Notes: generated by a model not told the origin, from the sequence alone. Positions 1 to 8,143 are shown, counted from the stretch's first letter. The stretch: 64,000 bases of DNA from Pseudoxanthomonas spadix (GCF_003703395.1 NZ_RDQN01000003.1:248001-312000); one strand, 5' to 3'. A program made the numbers and translations.

Positions 1-293
1 GCTATGTCGCCTACGAGGCGCAGCGGCCGCGCTTCCTCGACGCGCCCGAGCTGGCGCACGGCGGCTTGCAAGTGGCCGAATCGACCCAGGCGCGCATCGA
101 CCAGGCCATCCGCGAGATCGTGATGGGCGTGTTCGCGCGTGCATACCGGATCCTGGAGACCAATCGCGCGGTGCTGGAGCGCTGCGCGCGCGAGCTGCTG
201 GTGCGGGAAACCCTGGACGAAAACGACATCCGCCAGCTGACTCAGGGGCTGCAGCGCCAAGCCGCGGAAGCGACCGTCTCCGCGGCGGGTTGA
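1..293 (+). CDS. FtsH-like ATP-dependent zinc metalloprotease, C-terminal end (partial)
   Basis: The reading frame is already open at base 3, and about 96 residues to the stop are visible. The fragment matches the C-terminal part of the peptidase M41 domain of FtsH/AAA proteases: the segment around QARIDQAIREIV, the helix FARAYRILETN and the tail RETLDENDIRQL follow the usual M41 helical bundle after the zinc site. The AAA ATPase and HEXXH regions lie upstream of the window and cannot be checked. FtsH proteases are membrane-anchored hexamers that degrade membrane and regulatory proteins. The tail is short, and this may be an accessory FtsH paralogue rather than the housekeeping copy; the sequence here cannot decide. 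Confidence 0.75.
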   Translation, partial: YVAYEAQRPRFLDAPELAHGGLQVAESTQARIDQAIREIVMGVFARAYRILETNRAVLERCARELLVRETLDENDIRQLTQGLQRQAAEATVSAAG

Positions 294-489
294 ACCCTCC
301 CGGGAAGGGCTGAACGACATGACCTGACGTGAGCTCGGTGTGCCGATGATCGTGGCATCCACGATCGTGCCCCGCGCGGAGTTCGACGCCGTTGCCGAAG
401 CTGGGTATGCCGGCATCATCGCTCGGGGCGACGTGCGGGAGAACCGGCTTGCAGGGCCAACCAGCCAGGTGCCTGGTGACGCGGCAACA

Positions 490-778
490 ATGGCGGCATC
501 GAGCTGGCCAGAGGCGGGCAGGGATCTGGCGCGGATCGCCGATCACCTGCAGCGCCATGAGGCCGCGCATGTGCTGCCCGGTGGCCGAGATCACCCAGGC
601 GATCAGCATGCCAGACACCAATCCTTGTTGGCGCCTGGTCAGCGGGCACGAGCGTGAGTTGGTAATCGGTCCAGATGCGTGCTGCTACCGGGCGCTGTAC
701 GGGTACGTGGTCCGGATCGACACGGTGCCCGTGCTGGCAGTGCGCGCACAGCGCGAGGCGGGTTTGGTCGGCCCATGA
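490..778 (+). pseudogene. ParE/RelE-family toxin relic, frameshifted
   Basis: Two overlapping frames together resemble one ParE-type toxin. From 490 the first frame reads a typical N-terminal helix (PEAGRDLARIADHLQRHEA). At about 575-580 the similarity moves to the next frame (VAEITQAISMPDTNP) and ends with the hallmark C-terminal strands: RELVIGPD, YRALYGYV, DTVPVLAVRAQREAGL. The LAVRAQREAG ending is very characteristic of the family, in which the toxin poisons DNA gyrase. The frame change means no intact toxin is made, unless the sequence has an error. The preceding 300-489 stretch has no convincing antitoxin gene, although a segment near 370-440 (EFDAVAEAGYAGIIARGDV) could be an antitoxin tail. 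Confidence 0.55.
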
Positions 779-889
779 TCACATCGATGCGCACGCTCCG
801 GGCCCCGATGCTTGCGCGCACTGCCGGTCTTCGGGTATCAAATCCTCCGTACCGCCGGGGGCAGCGGCCACAAGGAACAGGGGAAACCC

Positions 890-1867
890 ATGGCAGGTCT
901 GAAGAACGTGCGCCAGCGGCGCACCGACGCATTGACGAGGGTGTCGTGGCAGCAGTTCGAAACGCTGCTGGCCGATTACTACCGCGCGCAGGGTTACACC
1001 GTTGAGCATGTCGGCACCGGTTTGTCGGGTGCGGAAAGCGACGGCGGCATCGACCTGAAGCTACGTCGTGATGGCCGCTATGTGGTCGTGCAGTGCAAAC
1101 ACTGGAACGCCAAGCAGGTCACCCACAACCCGATGCATGAGCTGCTCGGCGTGATGCTCACTGAAGGGGCGACCGGCGCCATCCTGGTGACCAGTGGCGA
1201 GTTCACGCGCGCAGCCTGGGAGAAAGCCCAGGCGTTGCCGCAGATCACGCTGATCGATGGCCAGGCCGCGCGGGAGATGCTGGGCCCGCTGTTGGACGAG
1301 CCGGGGTCACCCACTGTGCCGGCCCCGGCCCCGTCGCGCGCCGATCAGCCCATGGCGCGGCGTCAGCATGTGGTGCCTGCTACCAGCGCGCCGATGGCCC
1401 ATCGGCTGATCGAGAACGCAGCTTCGCGCCTGATTTGTGCGGCTGAAGACCGCATTCGCTATGGCGGCCGTTCACGTCGTTCGCGCCGGCGTAGTTCCGG
1501 TCCGCTGACATCCCTGCTGGGTGCATTCGGCGCCAAGCTGCTCGTCGCGGCCTTCGGTTTGATCGTGATGCTGGTCTGCATCCAGGTGTTCCTGAGCCAG
1601 ATGCACAAGACCGTCGCGGGCATTGGCCCGCAAAGTGCGCAGGGCGCGCAGCGTGTCGCGCCCAGCCAGCGTCCCATGGCGTTACAGGTGGCTGCTACAC
1701 CGCTACAGCGATCAACCGAGGCGACACTGGCCGCCCCGCCCCGGCAGGTAGACCAGATCCCGCAGATGTCCATCGGCAATACGATGAGCAAGAACGAACA
1801 GGAAGAGTGGAAGCGCAAGAACGCAGAATCGATGCGAATCCTTGAGGCGACCACGCCTGAGCTTTAA
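890..1867 (+). CDS. Mrr-like restriction endonuclease-fold membrane protein
   Basis: This 325-residue protein starts at ATG 890 behind a purine-rich AAGGAACAGGGG. Residues 1-125 form an Mrr_cat-type domain (PF04471): a helical start (VSWQQFETLLADYYRAQGYTV), then DGGID with D55, then QCK with Q68 and K70, which make the D-QxK nuclease site. The end of the domain (TLIDG) is also typical. An Arg/Ser-rich linker follows, then one hydrophobic span near residues 218-236 and a low-complexity tail. Family members cut or bind DNA, and some are restriction enzymes for modified DNA. Here the site looks intact, but no methyltransferase is adjacent and the membrane anchor is unusual for a classical restriction enzyme, so a DNA-repair or housekeeping role is as likely. 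A catalytically degenerate relative lies at 13625. Confidence 0.8.
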   Translation: MAGLKNVRQRRTDALTRVSWQQFETLLADYYRAQGYTVEHVGTGLSGAESDGGIDLKLRRDGRYVVVQCKHWNAKQVTHNPMHELLGVMLTEGATGAILVTSGEFTRAAWEKAQALPQITLIDGQAAREMLGPLLDEPGSPTVPAPAPSRADQPMARRQHVVPATSAPMAHRLIENAASRLICAAEDRIRYGGRSRRSRRRSSGPLTSLLGAFGAKLLVAAFGLIVMLVCIQVFLSQMHKTVAGIGPQSAQGAQRVAPSQRPMALQVAATPLQRSTEATLAAPPRQVDQIPQMSIGNTMSKNEQEEWKRKNAESMRILEATTPEL

Positions 1868-1878
1868 GTCCGGCCATA

Positions 1879-2010
1879 ACCAGGACGAACCCGCTGGCCA
1901 ACCTGGCGATGAAGGCTTCGGACAACGCGATCACTTACAACGACGACCTCGGCGATGCCTCCACCCAGGTGGAAATCCCGGCGTATGCGATCCAGACGCT
2001 GGTGTATTGA
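1879..2010 (+). pseudogene. C-terminal fragment of a glycoside hydrolase-like protein
   Basis: A 43-codon open segment ending in TGA at 2008-2010 reads TRTNPLANLAMKAS and ends PAYAIQTLVY. The ending is typical of the terminal beta-strand of GH30/GH79-like glycosidases (a polar side, then IPAYSIQTLVY). No start codon or remaining part of such an enzyme lies upstream, where the Mrr-like gene ends at 1867, so this is best read as the leftover of a deleted gene. The assignment rests on a short motif only. Confidence 0.35.
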
Positions 2011-2061
2011 AACGATGCGCATCGGCGCTGGGTTGAAGCACAGCGCCTGCCGAGGCCAGGC

Positions 2062-2808
2062 TCAGGCCGGCCAGTGGATCGGCGCCAGCCCGTCCAGCTG
2101 CGGGCGGGCGAACAGGTAGCCCTGCTGCAGGTCGATGCCCAGATCCTGCAGCGCGCGCGATTCGTCGGCGGTCTCGATGCCTTCGGCGATGACCGCGATG
2201 CCCAGCTCCAGGGCCAGCGCGGCCCCGTGGCGGGCGATGGCCTGGCGCTTGCGGTCTTGGTCGATGCCGCGCACCAGGTGCATGTCCAGCTTCAGCAGGT
2301 CCGGGGTGAAGTCGGCCAGCAGGTTCAGGCCCGAGTAGCCGGCGCCGAAGTCGTCGATGGCCGTCTTCAGGCCGACGTCGCGGTAGGTGCGCAGGATGTC
2401 CAGCAGGTGGGCCGGGTCGCGCATGACCTCCTGCTCGGTCACTTCGAACAGGATCGAGGACAGCGGCCAGCCGTGCTGGGTGGCCGCCGCCACGGTCGCG
2501 CGCAGGCAGTGCGCCGGGTTGTAGACCGCGTTGGGCATGAAGTTGATCGACAGCAGCGCCGGCAGTGCCAGCGCGGCGGCCTGCTCGATCGCCCTGACCC
2601 GGCAGGCCTGGTCGAAGGCGTAGCGGTTGTCGGCGGTCACCTGGGCCAGCACCTGGGCAGCACCTTCGCCATGGGCCCCGCGCACCAGCGCTTCGTGGGC
2701 AAAGACCACGCGGCTGGAGACCGCGACGATGGGCTGGAAGGCCATCGTGATGTCCAGGGAAAGCGCATCCCCATCGCGGCAGGCGCGACAGACGGGAATC
2801 GAGGGCAT
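2062..2808 (-). CDS. EAL-domain cyclic-di-GMP phosphodiesterase
   Basis: A 248-residue, single-domain EAL protein; c-di-GMP phosphodiesterases linearise the second messenger to pGpG. The start is placed at the ATG of MPSIPVCRAC, giving a compact protein with a Cys-containing N-terminus. All hallmark residues are visible: E-A-L at 39-41, the SINFMPN asparagine, FEVTE, IDDFGAGYS with its acidic pair, LKLD, AEGIET and the final QGYLF. The enzyme should therefore be active. There is no transmembrane segment or sensory domain, suggesting a soluble effector activated by partners. It is transcribed alone, divergent from the DUF763 gene. A diguanylate cyclase that could oppose it lies at 20728. Confidence 0.9.
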   Translation of the reverse strand: MPSIPVCRACRDGDALSLDITMAFQPIVAVSSRVVFAHEALVRGAHGEGAAQVLAQVTADNRYAFDQACRVRAIEQAAALALPALLSINFMPNAVYNPAHCLRATVAAATQHGWPLSSILFEVTEQEVMRDPAHLLDILRTYRDVGLKTAIDDFGAGYSGLNLLADFTPDLLKLDMHLVRGIDQDRKRQAIARHGAALALELGIAVIAEGIETADESRALQDLGIDLQQGYLFARPQLDGLAPIHWPA

Positions 2809-3039
2809 GGGTTGTGGCGCGTGGTGATGGGAACTGATTTCATTATCGGCAGCGGAGGCGAGAATCTTGAGTGAAGCCGGGGGCCGCGGCCGGCGTCGGA
2901 CGTGAACGCGGGTCGCGCAGTCTGTGCGCGAGAGCCGCAATGGCAACGTGCCGATCTTGGCGCTTGCCTGATGCACCTGGCCTGCCGTCTCAGGTGCTGA
3001 GATGGGCATGGGCCAGGGTTGCGCGATGAGAGCCGTTCC

Positions 3040-4416
3040 ATGACCCGCCGCGCCGGCAGCGCCGATCTTCCCCTGCATGGCGGGCGCGTGCCGGCGTGGC
3101 TGGGACAGCGGATGACCCGGCTGGGGGCGGTGATGTGCCAGGCCATCGTTCACAGCTACGGGCGCGACGAACTGCTGCGCCGGCTGGCCCATCCGTTCTG
3201 GTTCCAGTCCCTTGGTGCGGTGATGGGGATGGACTGGCATTCCTCGGGGATCACCACCAGCGTGATCGGCGCGCTCAAGCGCGGGCTGGCGCCGCTGTCG
3301 GGCGAACTGGGGATTCATGTCTGCGGCGGCCGCGGCCGGCATTCGCGCGCCACGCCTGAGGAGCTGCTGGCGGTGGGCGAACGCACCGGCGTGGATGGCG
3401 CGGCACTGGCGCGCGCCAGCCGGCTGGTGGCCAAGGTGGACAGCGCCGCGGTGCAGGATGGGTTCGATCTGTATCTGCATGGCTTCATCGTCAGCGACGA
3501 AGGCCGCTGGGTGGTGGTGCAGCAGGGCATGAACACCGCCAGCAGGCAGGCGCGCCGCTATCACTGGCTGTCGGAGGGGCTGAAGGATTTCGTCGATGCC
3601 CCGCATGCGGCGATCGATGGGCCGCGCCAGGGCAACATCGTCAACCTGGCCGACCGGCGTGCGGCCGGCGCGCGCGCGGCGCAGGTGGAACTGCTGCAGG
3701 CGCTGGGCCCGCAGGAAATCGCGCGCGAATATGCGCACCTGGCCACGCCCTCGGCCGCTGCGAGCAGGCGCGCCGCGCGGGCGCGGGCCAAGGCGGCGGT
3801 GCCGGTCACCGGCGACCTGTTCGCCATGCCAGCCGCTTGGCCCGAGCCACAGGCGTGGGACCCGGCCGTACAGCCGCATCTGTCGCTGCCTGATCATCAC
3901 GACGTGCGCGCGCAGGACATCGTGCTGCGCCGCCTGCATGGCAGCCTGGCCGCCGCGGCCGAACAGGGCCCGAAAGACTTCGCGCAACTGCTGCAGGTGC
4001 CCGGGGTCGGTGCGCGCACCGTGCGCGCGCTGGCCATGGTGGCCGAAGTGCTGCACGGCACGCCGTGCCGGTTCAGCGATCCGGCGCGTTTCTCGCTGGC
4101 CCATGGCGGCAAGGACCGGCATCCGTTTCCGGTGCCGACCGCGGTGCTGGACCACACCATCGGCGTGCTCAGGACCGCCGTGCAGCAGGCCAGGCTGGGC
4201 AACGAGGAAAAGCTCGCGGCGATCGCGCGGCTGGATGCGCAGGCGCGCCAGCTGGAAGCGCACGCCGGCGGACCGTCGCTGGATGCCTACCTGGACCAGG
4301 AGCGGCGCCAGTCGCATCGCTATGGCGGGCGCAGCGTGTTCGGCTGGGAGCCGGCGCCGGACGAGGCGGCGCGGGCGCCGTGCCCAGCAGACCTTGCACG
4401 AGGTGCTGGAGGGTGA
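3040..4416 (+). CDS. DUF763 domain protein
   Basis: A 458-residue protein matching DUF763 along its length: it opens RRAGSADLPLHGGRVPAWL, has the conserved GMDWHSSGITTS block near residue 65, and continues with HVCGGRGRHSRATP and LYLHGFIVS. Near the C-terminus LQVPGVGARTVRALAMVAE is a helix-hairpin-helix motif, consistent with DNA binding. The family occurs in archaea and bacteria; its function is not established, and the helix-hairpin-helix suggests nucleic-acid handling. The ATG at 3040 begins the conserved region; an in-frame codon at 3019 is possible but less likely. The next gene starts about 180 bases downstream on the same strand. Confidence 0.8.
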   Translation: MTRRAGSADLPLHGGRVPAWLGQRMTRLGAVMCQAIVHSYGRDELLRRLAHPFWFQSLGAVMGMDWHSSGITTSVIGALKRGLAPLSGELGIHVCGGRGRHSRATPEELLAVGERTGVDGAALARASRLVAKVDSAAVQDGFDLYLHGFIVSDEGRWVVVQQGMNTASRQARRYHWLSEGLKDFVDAPHAAIDGPRQGNIVNLADRRAAGARAAQVELLQALGPQEIAREYAHLATPSAAASRRAARARAKAAVPVTGDLFAMPAAWPEPQAWDPAVQPHLSLPDHHDVRAQDIVLRRLHGSLAAAAEQGPKDFAQLLQVPGVGARTVRALAMVAEVLHGTPCRFSDPARFSLAHGGKDRHPFPVPTAVLDHTIGVLRTAVQQARLGNEEKLAAIARLDAQARQLEAHAGGPSLDAYLDQERRQSHRYGGRSVFGWEPAPDEAARAPCPADLARGAGG

Positions 4417-4599
4417 CCGCGCTGGACATCGACCCTGGCGACCGGCTGCCGCCGGCGATCCCGCGCCGGTACGGCCTGGCCTGACATTAGCCGGTGTCGG
4501 CGATCGGATTGATCGGGGCGGCGTGCCGGTGCGGCTCACGTGGCGCCAAGGGCGCTTGCGCGAACATTTCTCCTTCCTTGCTGTTGCCCACCGGTTCCG

Positions 4600-6030
4600 T
4601 TGAAACCCGAACGCCTGCTCCCGCTCATCGTCGCCACGGCCCTGTTCATCGAGAACATGGATTCCACCGCCATCGCGACCTCGTTGCCGGCCATGGCCGC
4701 GGATCTGGCGGTGGAGCCAGTGGAACTGAAGATGGCGCTGACCGCCTACCTGCTGGCGCTGGCGGTGTTCATCCCGGTCAGCGGCTGGGTGGCGGACCGG
4801 TTTGGTGCGCGGCCCACCTTCATGAGCGCGATCGGGGTGTTTCTGCTGGGCTCGCTGGGCTGCGCGGTGTCCACTTCGCTGGAATGGCTGGTGCTGGCGC
4901 GCTTCATCCAGGGCATGGGCGGGGCGATGATGGTGCCGGTGGGCCGGCTGGTGCTGCTGCGCAGCGTGGCCAAGGCCGACCTGGTGCGCGCCTTGAGCTG
5001 GCTGACGATCCCGGCGCTGCTGGGGCCGATCCTGGGGCCCTTGCTGGGCGGGCTGATCACCACCTACAGCCACTGGCGTTTCATCTTCCTGATCAATCTG
5101 CCGATTGGGGCGCTGGGCATCTGGCTGGCGTGGAAGTACATCCCGCTGCTCAAGGGCGAGGTCAAGCCGCTGGACTGGACCGGCTTCGTGCTGTCCGGTG
5201 CGGGCCTGGCGCTGTCGATGTTCGGCCTGGCCACGCTGGGCCGGCACATGGTCGGCACCTGGACCGCCGTGGCGTGCGTGGCCGCCGGCGTGGCGATCCT
5301 GGCAGCCTACGTGCGGCACGCGCGGCGATATCGGCATCCGCTGATCGACCTGGGACTGCTGAAGCTGCCGACCTATCGCATCGGCGTGATCGGCGGCTCG
5401 CTGTTTCGCATCGGCATCGGCGCGATCCCGTTCCTGCTGCCGCTGATGCTGCAGCTGGGCTTCGGTCTGAATCCGCTGCAGTCCGGCGCGGTGACCTTTA
5501 CTTCGGCCGCCGGGGCCATGTTCATGAAGACCCTCGCCGCGCGCATTCTCAAGCGCTTCGGCTTTCGCAGGGTGCTGGTGTTCAACGCGGTGGCCGCCTC
5601 GCTGATGCTGTGCACCTATGGCTTGTTCCGGCCCGGGACGCCGTACCTGCTGATGGTCGCGATCCTGCTGGTCAGCGGCTGCTTCCGTTCGCTGCAGTTC
5701 ACCAGCCTCAACGCGATCATCTATTCGGAGGTGGACCAGGCGCGGATGGGCCAGGCCACCAGCCTGGCGGCGATGATCCAGCAGGTCTCGCTGGCCCTGG
5801 GCGTCACCGTCGGCGGCCATGCGCTGAGCCTGGCCAGCCTGGCCACCGGGCAGGCCACCGGCGCACCGATCAACTTCACCTTCGCCTTCCTCACCATCGG
5901 CCTGATTTCGGCCAGTTCGGTCTACACGATGAGCAAGCTGGCGCCCGATGCCGGCGCCGAGATGGCCGGGCGCGCCCAGCCTGGCGGTGAGATCACCGAT
6001 CCCAAGCCGATGGCGCGGCCGGGGACCTGA
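4600..6030 (+). CDS. MFS multidrug-type transporter (DHA2 family)
   Basis: An inner-membrane permease of about 476 residues with many hydrophobic spans, expected to expel drugs by proton antiport. Typical MFS signatures are present: ENMDSTAIATSLPAMA in the first helix, the loop motif GWVADRFGARPTF, and ARFIQGMGGAMMVPVGRL followed by LGPILGPLLGG, the antiporter motif of DHA-type pumps. Homologues begin close to KPERLLPLIV, so the TTG at 4600 is chosen; an upstream ATG at 4540 would add twenty residues that look untypical. The substrate cannot be predicted. No regulator or membrane-fusion partner is adjacent, so it probably works alone. Confidence 0.8.
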   Translation: MKPERLLPLIVATALFIENMDSTAIATSLPAMAADLAVEPVELKMALTAYLLALAVFIPVSGWVADRFGARPTFMSAIGVFLLGSLGCAVSTSLEWLVLARFIQGMGGAMMVPVGRLVLLRSVAKADLVRALSWLTIPALLGPILGPLLGGLITTYSHWRFIFLINLPIGALGIWLAWKYIPLLKGEVKPLDWTGFVLSGAGLALSMFGLATLGRHMVGTWTAVACVAAGVAILAAYVRHARRYRHPLIDLGLLKLPTYRIGVIGGSLFRIGIGAIPFLLPLMLQLGFGLNPLQSGAVTFTSAAGAMFMKTLAARILKRFGFRRVLVFNAVAASLMLCTYGLFRPGTPYLLMVAILLVSGCFRSLQFTSLNAIIYSEVDQARMGQATSLAAMIQQVSLALGVTVGGHALSLASLATGQATGAPINFTFAFLTIGLISASSVYTMSKLAPDAGAEMAGRAQPGGEITDPKPMARPGT

Positions 6031-6093
6031 GCTGGAAGAGAAGCAGCGGTGCAGGCCCGGCGCGACAGGGATCTCGCCAGTGCAAGGCGTCGA

Positions 6094-6522
6094 TCAGCGG
6101 CGATAGTGCGCCGCGGCTTCGTGCACCTGGCTGCCCGGCTTGGGCTTGAGGTGGACCCGCAACCAGTCGGCGAATTGGGCTTGGCCCAGGGAGCCGTCGG
6201 CCAGCCCTAGATAGACCGGATAAAGCGTCAGGTCATCGGCATCCAGCTCCACATCATTGAGCAGCAGGAAGGTTTCGCAGACGACCGCTGCGGTGCGCTT
6301 GTTGCCGTCCACGAAAGGATGGTTGCGGGCCAGCCCGAACGCCAGGCTGGCTGCCAGCGCGGCAATGTCGGGGGGCGGGTCGCCATAGGCGAACAGTTGC
6401 TGCGGCCGTGCCAGGGCGGAGTCGAGCAGGGCATCATCGCGCACGCCGCTGGCGCCGCCATGCTCGGCCAATTGTCGATCATGAATGGCCAGGGCCAAGG
6501 CACGACTGATCCAGACGATCAT
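6094..6522 (-). CDS. doc: Death-on-curing (Doc/Fic) family toxin
   Basis: A 142-residue Fic-fold protein with the Doc signature HPFVDGNKRT at residues 68-77 (H68, D72, N74, K75, R76), the nucleotide-transfer loop. Phage P1 Doc phosphorylates EF-Tu and blocks translation; a similar growth-arrest role is inferred here. The length (about 125-145) and the early GGASGVRDDALLDSAL segment are typical of the family. It lies 9 bases downstream of an AbrB-type antitoxin gene in one operon, the common arrangement of antitoxin first and toxin second. The catalytic loop appears intact. Confidence 0.9.
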   Translation of the reverse strand: MIVWISRALALAIHDRQLAEHGGASGVRDDALLDSALARPQQLFAYGDPPPDIAALAASLAFGLARNHPFVDGNKRTAAVVCETFLLLNDVELDADDLTLYPVYLGLADGSLGQAQFADWLRVHLKPKPGSQVHEAAAHYRR

Positions 6523-6531
6523 GGTGTCACC

Positions 6532-6753
6532 CTACTGCGCGAGCTTGTTCAGCAAGGTGCGGCGATTGCGCATCACCTGCTCGGCCAATTCCATCTGCCG
6601 GGCCAGTTCCGGATCGAATACGGTCAGCTTGATCCCGTCCGGCGTCTCCAGCGCATACAACTCGTCGCCCTTGCCCAGGCGCAGCCGCGCCAGCAGGTCC
6701 TTGGGCAGGATGACGCCTGCGGAATTGCCGATGGTGGTGATCTTGAGCTTCAT
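6532..6753 (-). CDS. AbrB/MazE-type antitoxin for Doc
   Basis: A 73-residue swapped-hairpin AbrB/SpoVT protein: the N-terminus KITTIGNSAGVILPKDLLARL is the standard DNA-binding barrel of MazE-like antitoxins, followed by an acidic, helical C-terminal tail that would wrap the toxin. It precedes doc by 9 bases. These antitoxins neutralise the toxin and repress their own promoter; a matching inverted repeat is found directly upstream (6771-6786). Pairing of Doc with an AbrB-type partner instead of Phd is a well-known variant. Confidence 0.88.
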   Translation of the reverse strand: MKLKITTIGNSAGVILPKDLLARLRLGKGDELYALETPDGIKLTVFDPELARQMELAEQVMRNRRTLLNKLAQ

Positions 6754-6770
6754 GGCAGCGGCCTGTTGGT

Positions 6771-6786
6771 TATAACGGATGTTATA
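6771..6786. promoter_or_regulatory. Palindrome upstream of the antitoxin, probable autoregulatory operator
   Basis: TATAAC-GGAT-GTTATA is a perfect 6-4-6 inverted repeat 17 bases upstream of the antitoxin ATG. On the minus strand the TATAAC half also looks like a -10 hexamer. AbrB-type antitoxins bind such palindromes over their own promoter, so this is a likely site for the toxin-antitoxin complex. The region is shared with the divergent lexA2 gene. Confidence 0.55.
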
Positions 6787-6864
6787 CGGACCAACTATAA
6801 ACCGCCCGTGCCTGCGGCGCAAAGCAGGTGGGCCGGCACGGATCTCGCCGCGTGCGACCGAATA

Positions 6865-6882
6865 GGTGTACAAATGTACACC
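6865..6882. promoter_or_regulatory. Probable LexA2 operator
   Basis: GGTGTACA-AA-TGTACACC is a perfect 8-2-8 inverted repeat ending one base before the lexA2 ATG. It contains GTAC-N4-GTAC, which fits the GTACN4GTGC type of box described for LexA2 of Pseudomonas putida and differs from the classical E. coli LexA box. Binding here would block ribosome access and transcription alike, giving autoregulation of the whole mutagenesis operon. Confidence 0.65.
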
Positions 6883-6883
6883 C

Positions 6884-7489
6884 ATGGACACCTTGCCCCC
6901 CAAACGCGCGGCCGTGCTGGCCTTCCTGCAGCAACAGGCTGCGCTCGGTCACGCGCCCAGCCTGGCCGAGATCGCCGCCGCCTTTGGTTTTTCCTCGCGC
7001 AATGCTGCCCAGAAGCATGTCCAGGCGCTGGCCCAGGCCGGGCTGATCCACCTGCAGGCCGGCCAGCGCCGTGGCATCCGCTTGCCGGGCGCTGGGCGCC
7101 GGGCGGCGCTGCTGTCGCTGCCGGTGCTGGGCCGGGTCGCCGCCGGCGTGCCGATCGGCGCGGACATCGGCCTGGACCAGCAGCTGCTGCTCGATGCCGG
7201 CGTGTTCTCGCTGTGCCCGGATTACCTGCTCAGGGTGCAGGGCGATTCGATGATCGACGACGGCATCCTCGATGGCGACCTGGTCGGGGTGCATCGCAGC
7301 GCCGAGGCGCGCGACGGGCAGATCGTGGTGGCGCGGGTCGAGGGCGAGCTGACCATCAAGCGCCTGGAGCGCGGCCAGCGCCAGATCCGCCTGTTGCCGC
7401 GCAACCCGGCCCATGCGCCGATCGTGGTGCCGGCCGGCGCGGACTTCGCCATCGAAGGCCTGTACTGCGGCCTGGTCCGGCAGGGCTGA
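6884..7489 (+). CDS. lexA2: LexA2, SOS repressor of the imuA-imuB-dnaE2 operon
   Basis: A 201-residue LexA-family repressor: an N-terminal winged helix (residues 1-68, with PSLAEIAAAFGFSS as the recognition region) and a C-terminal S24 autoprotease domain. The self-cleavage bond is Ala87-Gly88 in RVAAGVP, the nucleophile is S122 in GDSM and the general base is K159 in TIKR, so RecA-stimulated cleavage should work. It is the first gene of the mutagenesis operon and overlaps its own operator. Position and divergent recognition helix identify it as the second LexA, not the general SOS repressor. The start is fixed by the palindrome immediately upstream. Confidence 0.9.
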   Translation: MDTLPPKRAAVLAFLQQQAALGHAPSLAEIAAAFGFSSRNAAQKHVQALAQAGLIHLQAGQRRGIRLPGAGRRAALLSLPVLGRVAAGVPIGADIGLDQQLLLDAGVFSLCPDYLLRVQGDSMIDDGILDGDLVGVHRSAEARDGQIVVARVEGELTIKRLERGQRQIRLLPRNPAHAPIVVPAGADFAIEGLYCGLVRQG

Positions 7490-7492
7490 GCG

Positions 7493-8143
7493 ATGGCCCC
7501 GGTGCCACCTCGGGCAGCGTCTGCCGTGCCGGCCCAGGCCATGGCGCTGGAGGACCTGCTGGCCGCGCGCACGGTTTGGCGGGCAGGGCGCGGCGGCGCA
7601 ATCCAGCATGCGGGTGAAGCCAGCGGCCATGCCGCATTGGACGCGCTGCTGCCCACCGCCGGCTGGCCGCGCAAGGCGCTGACCGAACTGCTGCTGCCGG
7701 CCGATGGCATCGGCGAGATCACGCTGCTGCTGCCGGCGCTGGCGCGGATGACCGCCGCCGGCGGGCGGGTGGCGCTGGTCGCACCGCCGTACATCCCCTA
7801 CGCGCCGGCCTGGCAGGGCGGCGGCATCGACCTGGCGCAGCTGGAGGTCATCGAAGCCGCGCCGCGCGATGCGCTGTGGGCGTTCGAACAATGCCTGCGC
7901 AGCGGAGCCTTCGCGGCGGTGCTGGGCTGGCCGCAGACGGCCGACGAACGCGCGCTGCGGCGCCTGCAGGTGGCGGCCGACAGCGGCCACTGCTGTGGCT
8001 TCGCCCTGCGCGATGCACGCCATGCGATCAATGCCTCGCCCGCGGCGCTGCGCCTGGAATATCGCAGCCAGACCGGCGCCTGGCACGTGCGCAAATGCCG
8101 CGGCGCGCAGGTGCCCTCGCAGCCCTTGCGGCTGGTCCATTGA
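7493..8143 (+). CDS. imuA: ImuA, translesion synthesis accessory protein
   Basis: A 216-residue RecA/SulA-like protein, start 3 bases after the lexA2 stop. It contains the family pattern GWPRKALTELLLPADGIGEITLLLPALARM, in which the usual Walker A loop is degenerate, and a C-terminal helix-strand region ending QPLRLVH. ImuA (SulA-like / ImuA') links the mutasome to RecA and ImuB and is needed for damage-induced mutagenesis. It is co-transcribed with lexA2, imuB, dnaE2 and alkB. Function is inferred from family and from its invariable place in this operon. Confidence 0.85.
   Translation: MAPVPPRAASAVPAQAMALEDLLAARTVWRAGRGGAIQHAGEASGHAALDALLPTAGWPRKALTELLLPADGIGEITLLLPALARMTAAGGRVALVAPPYIPYAPAWQGGGIDLAQLEVIEAAPRDALWAFEQCLRSGAFAAVLGWPQTADERALRRLQVAADSGHCCGFALRDARHAINASPAALRLEYRSQTGAWHVRKCRGAQVPSQPLRLVH

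Noticed and set aside
340-657. 105-codon plus-strand frame read as one gene
   Set aside because: Only its middle matches a ParE N-terminus and the continuation is in another frame, so it is better described as part of a frameshifted relic.
2062-5820. A 1252-codon minus-strand frame running through the EAL gene and beyond
   Set aside because: Only its last 248 codons are the EAL protein; the rest is Gln/Arg/His-rich and lies opposite the DUF763 and MFS genes, so it is a high-GC shadow.
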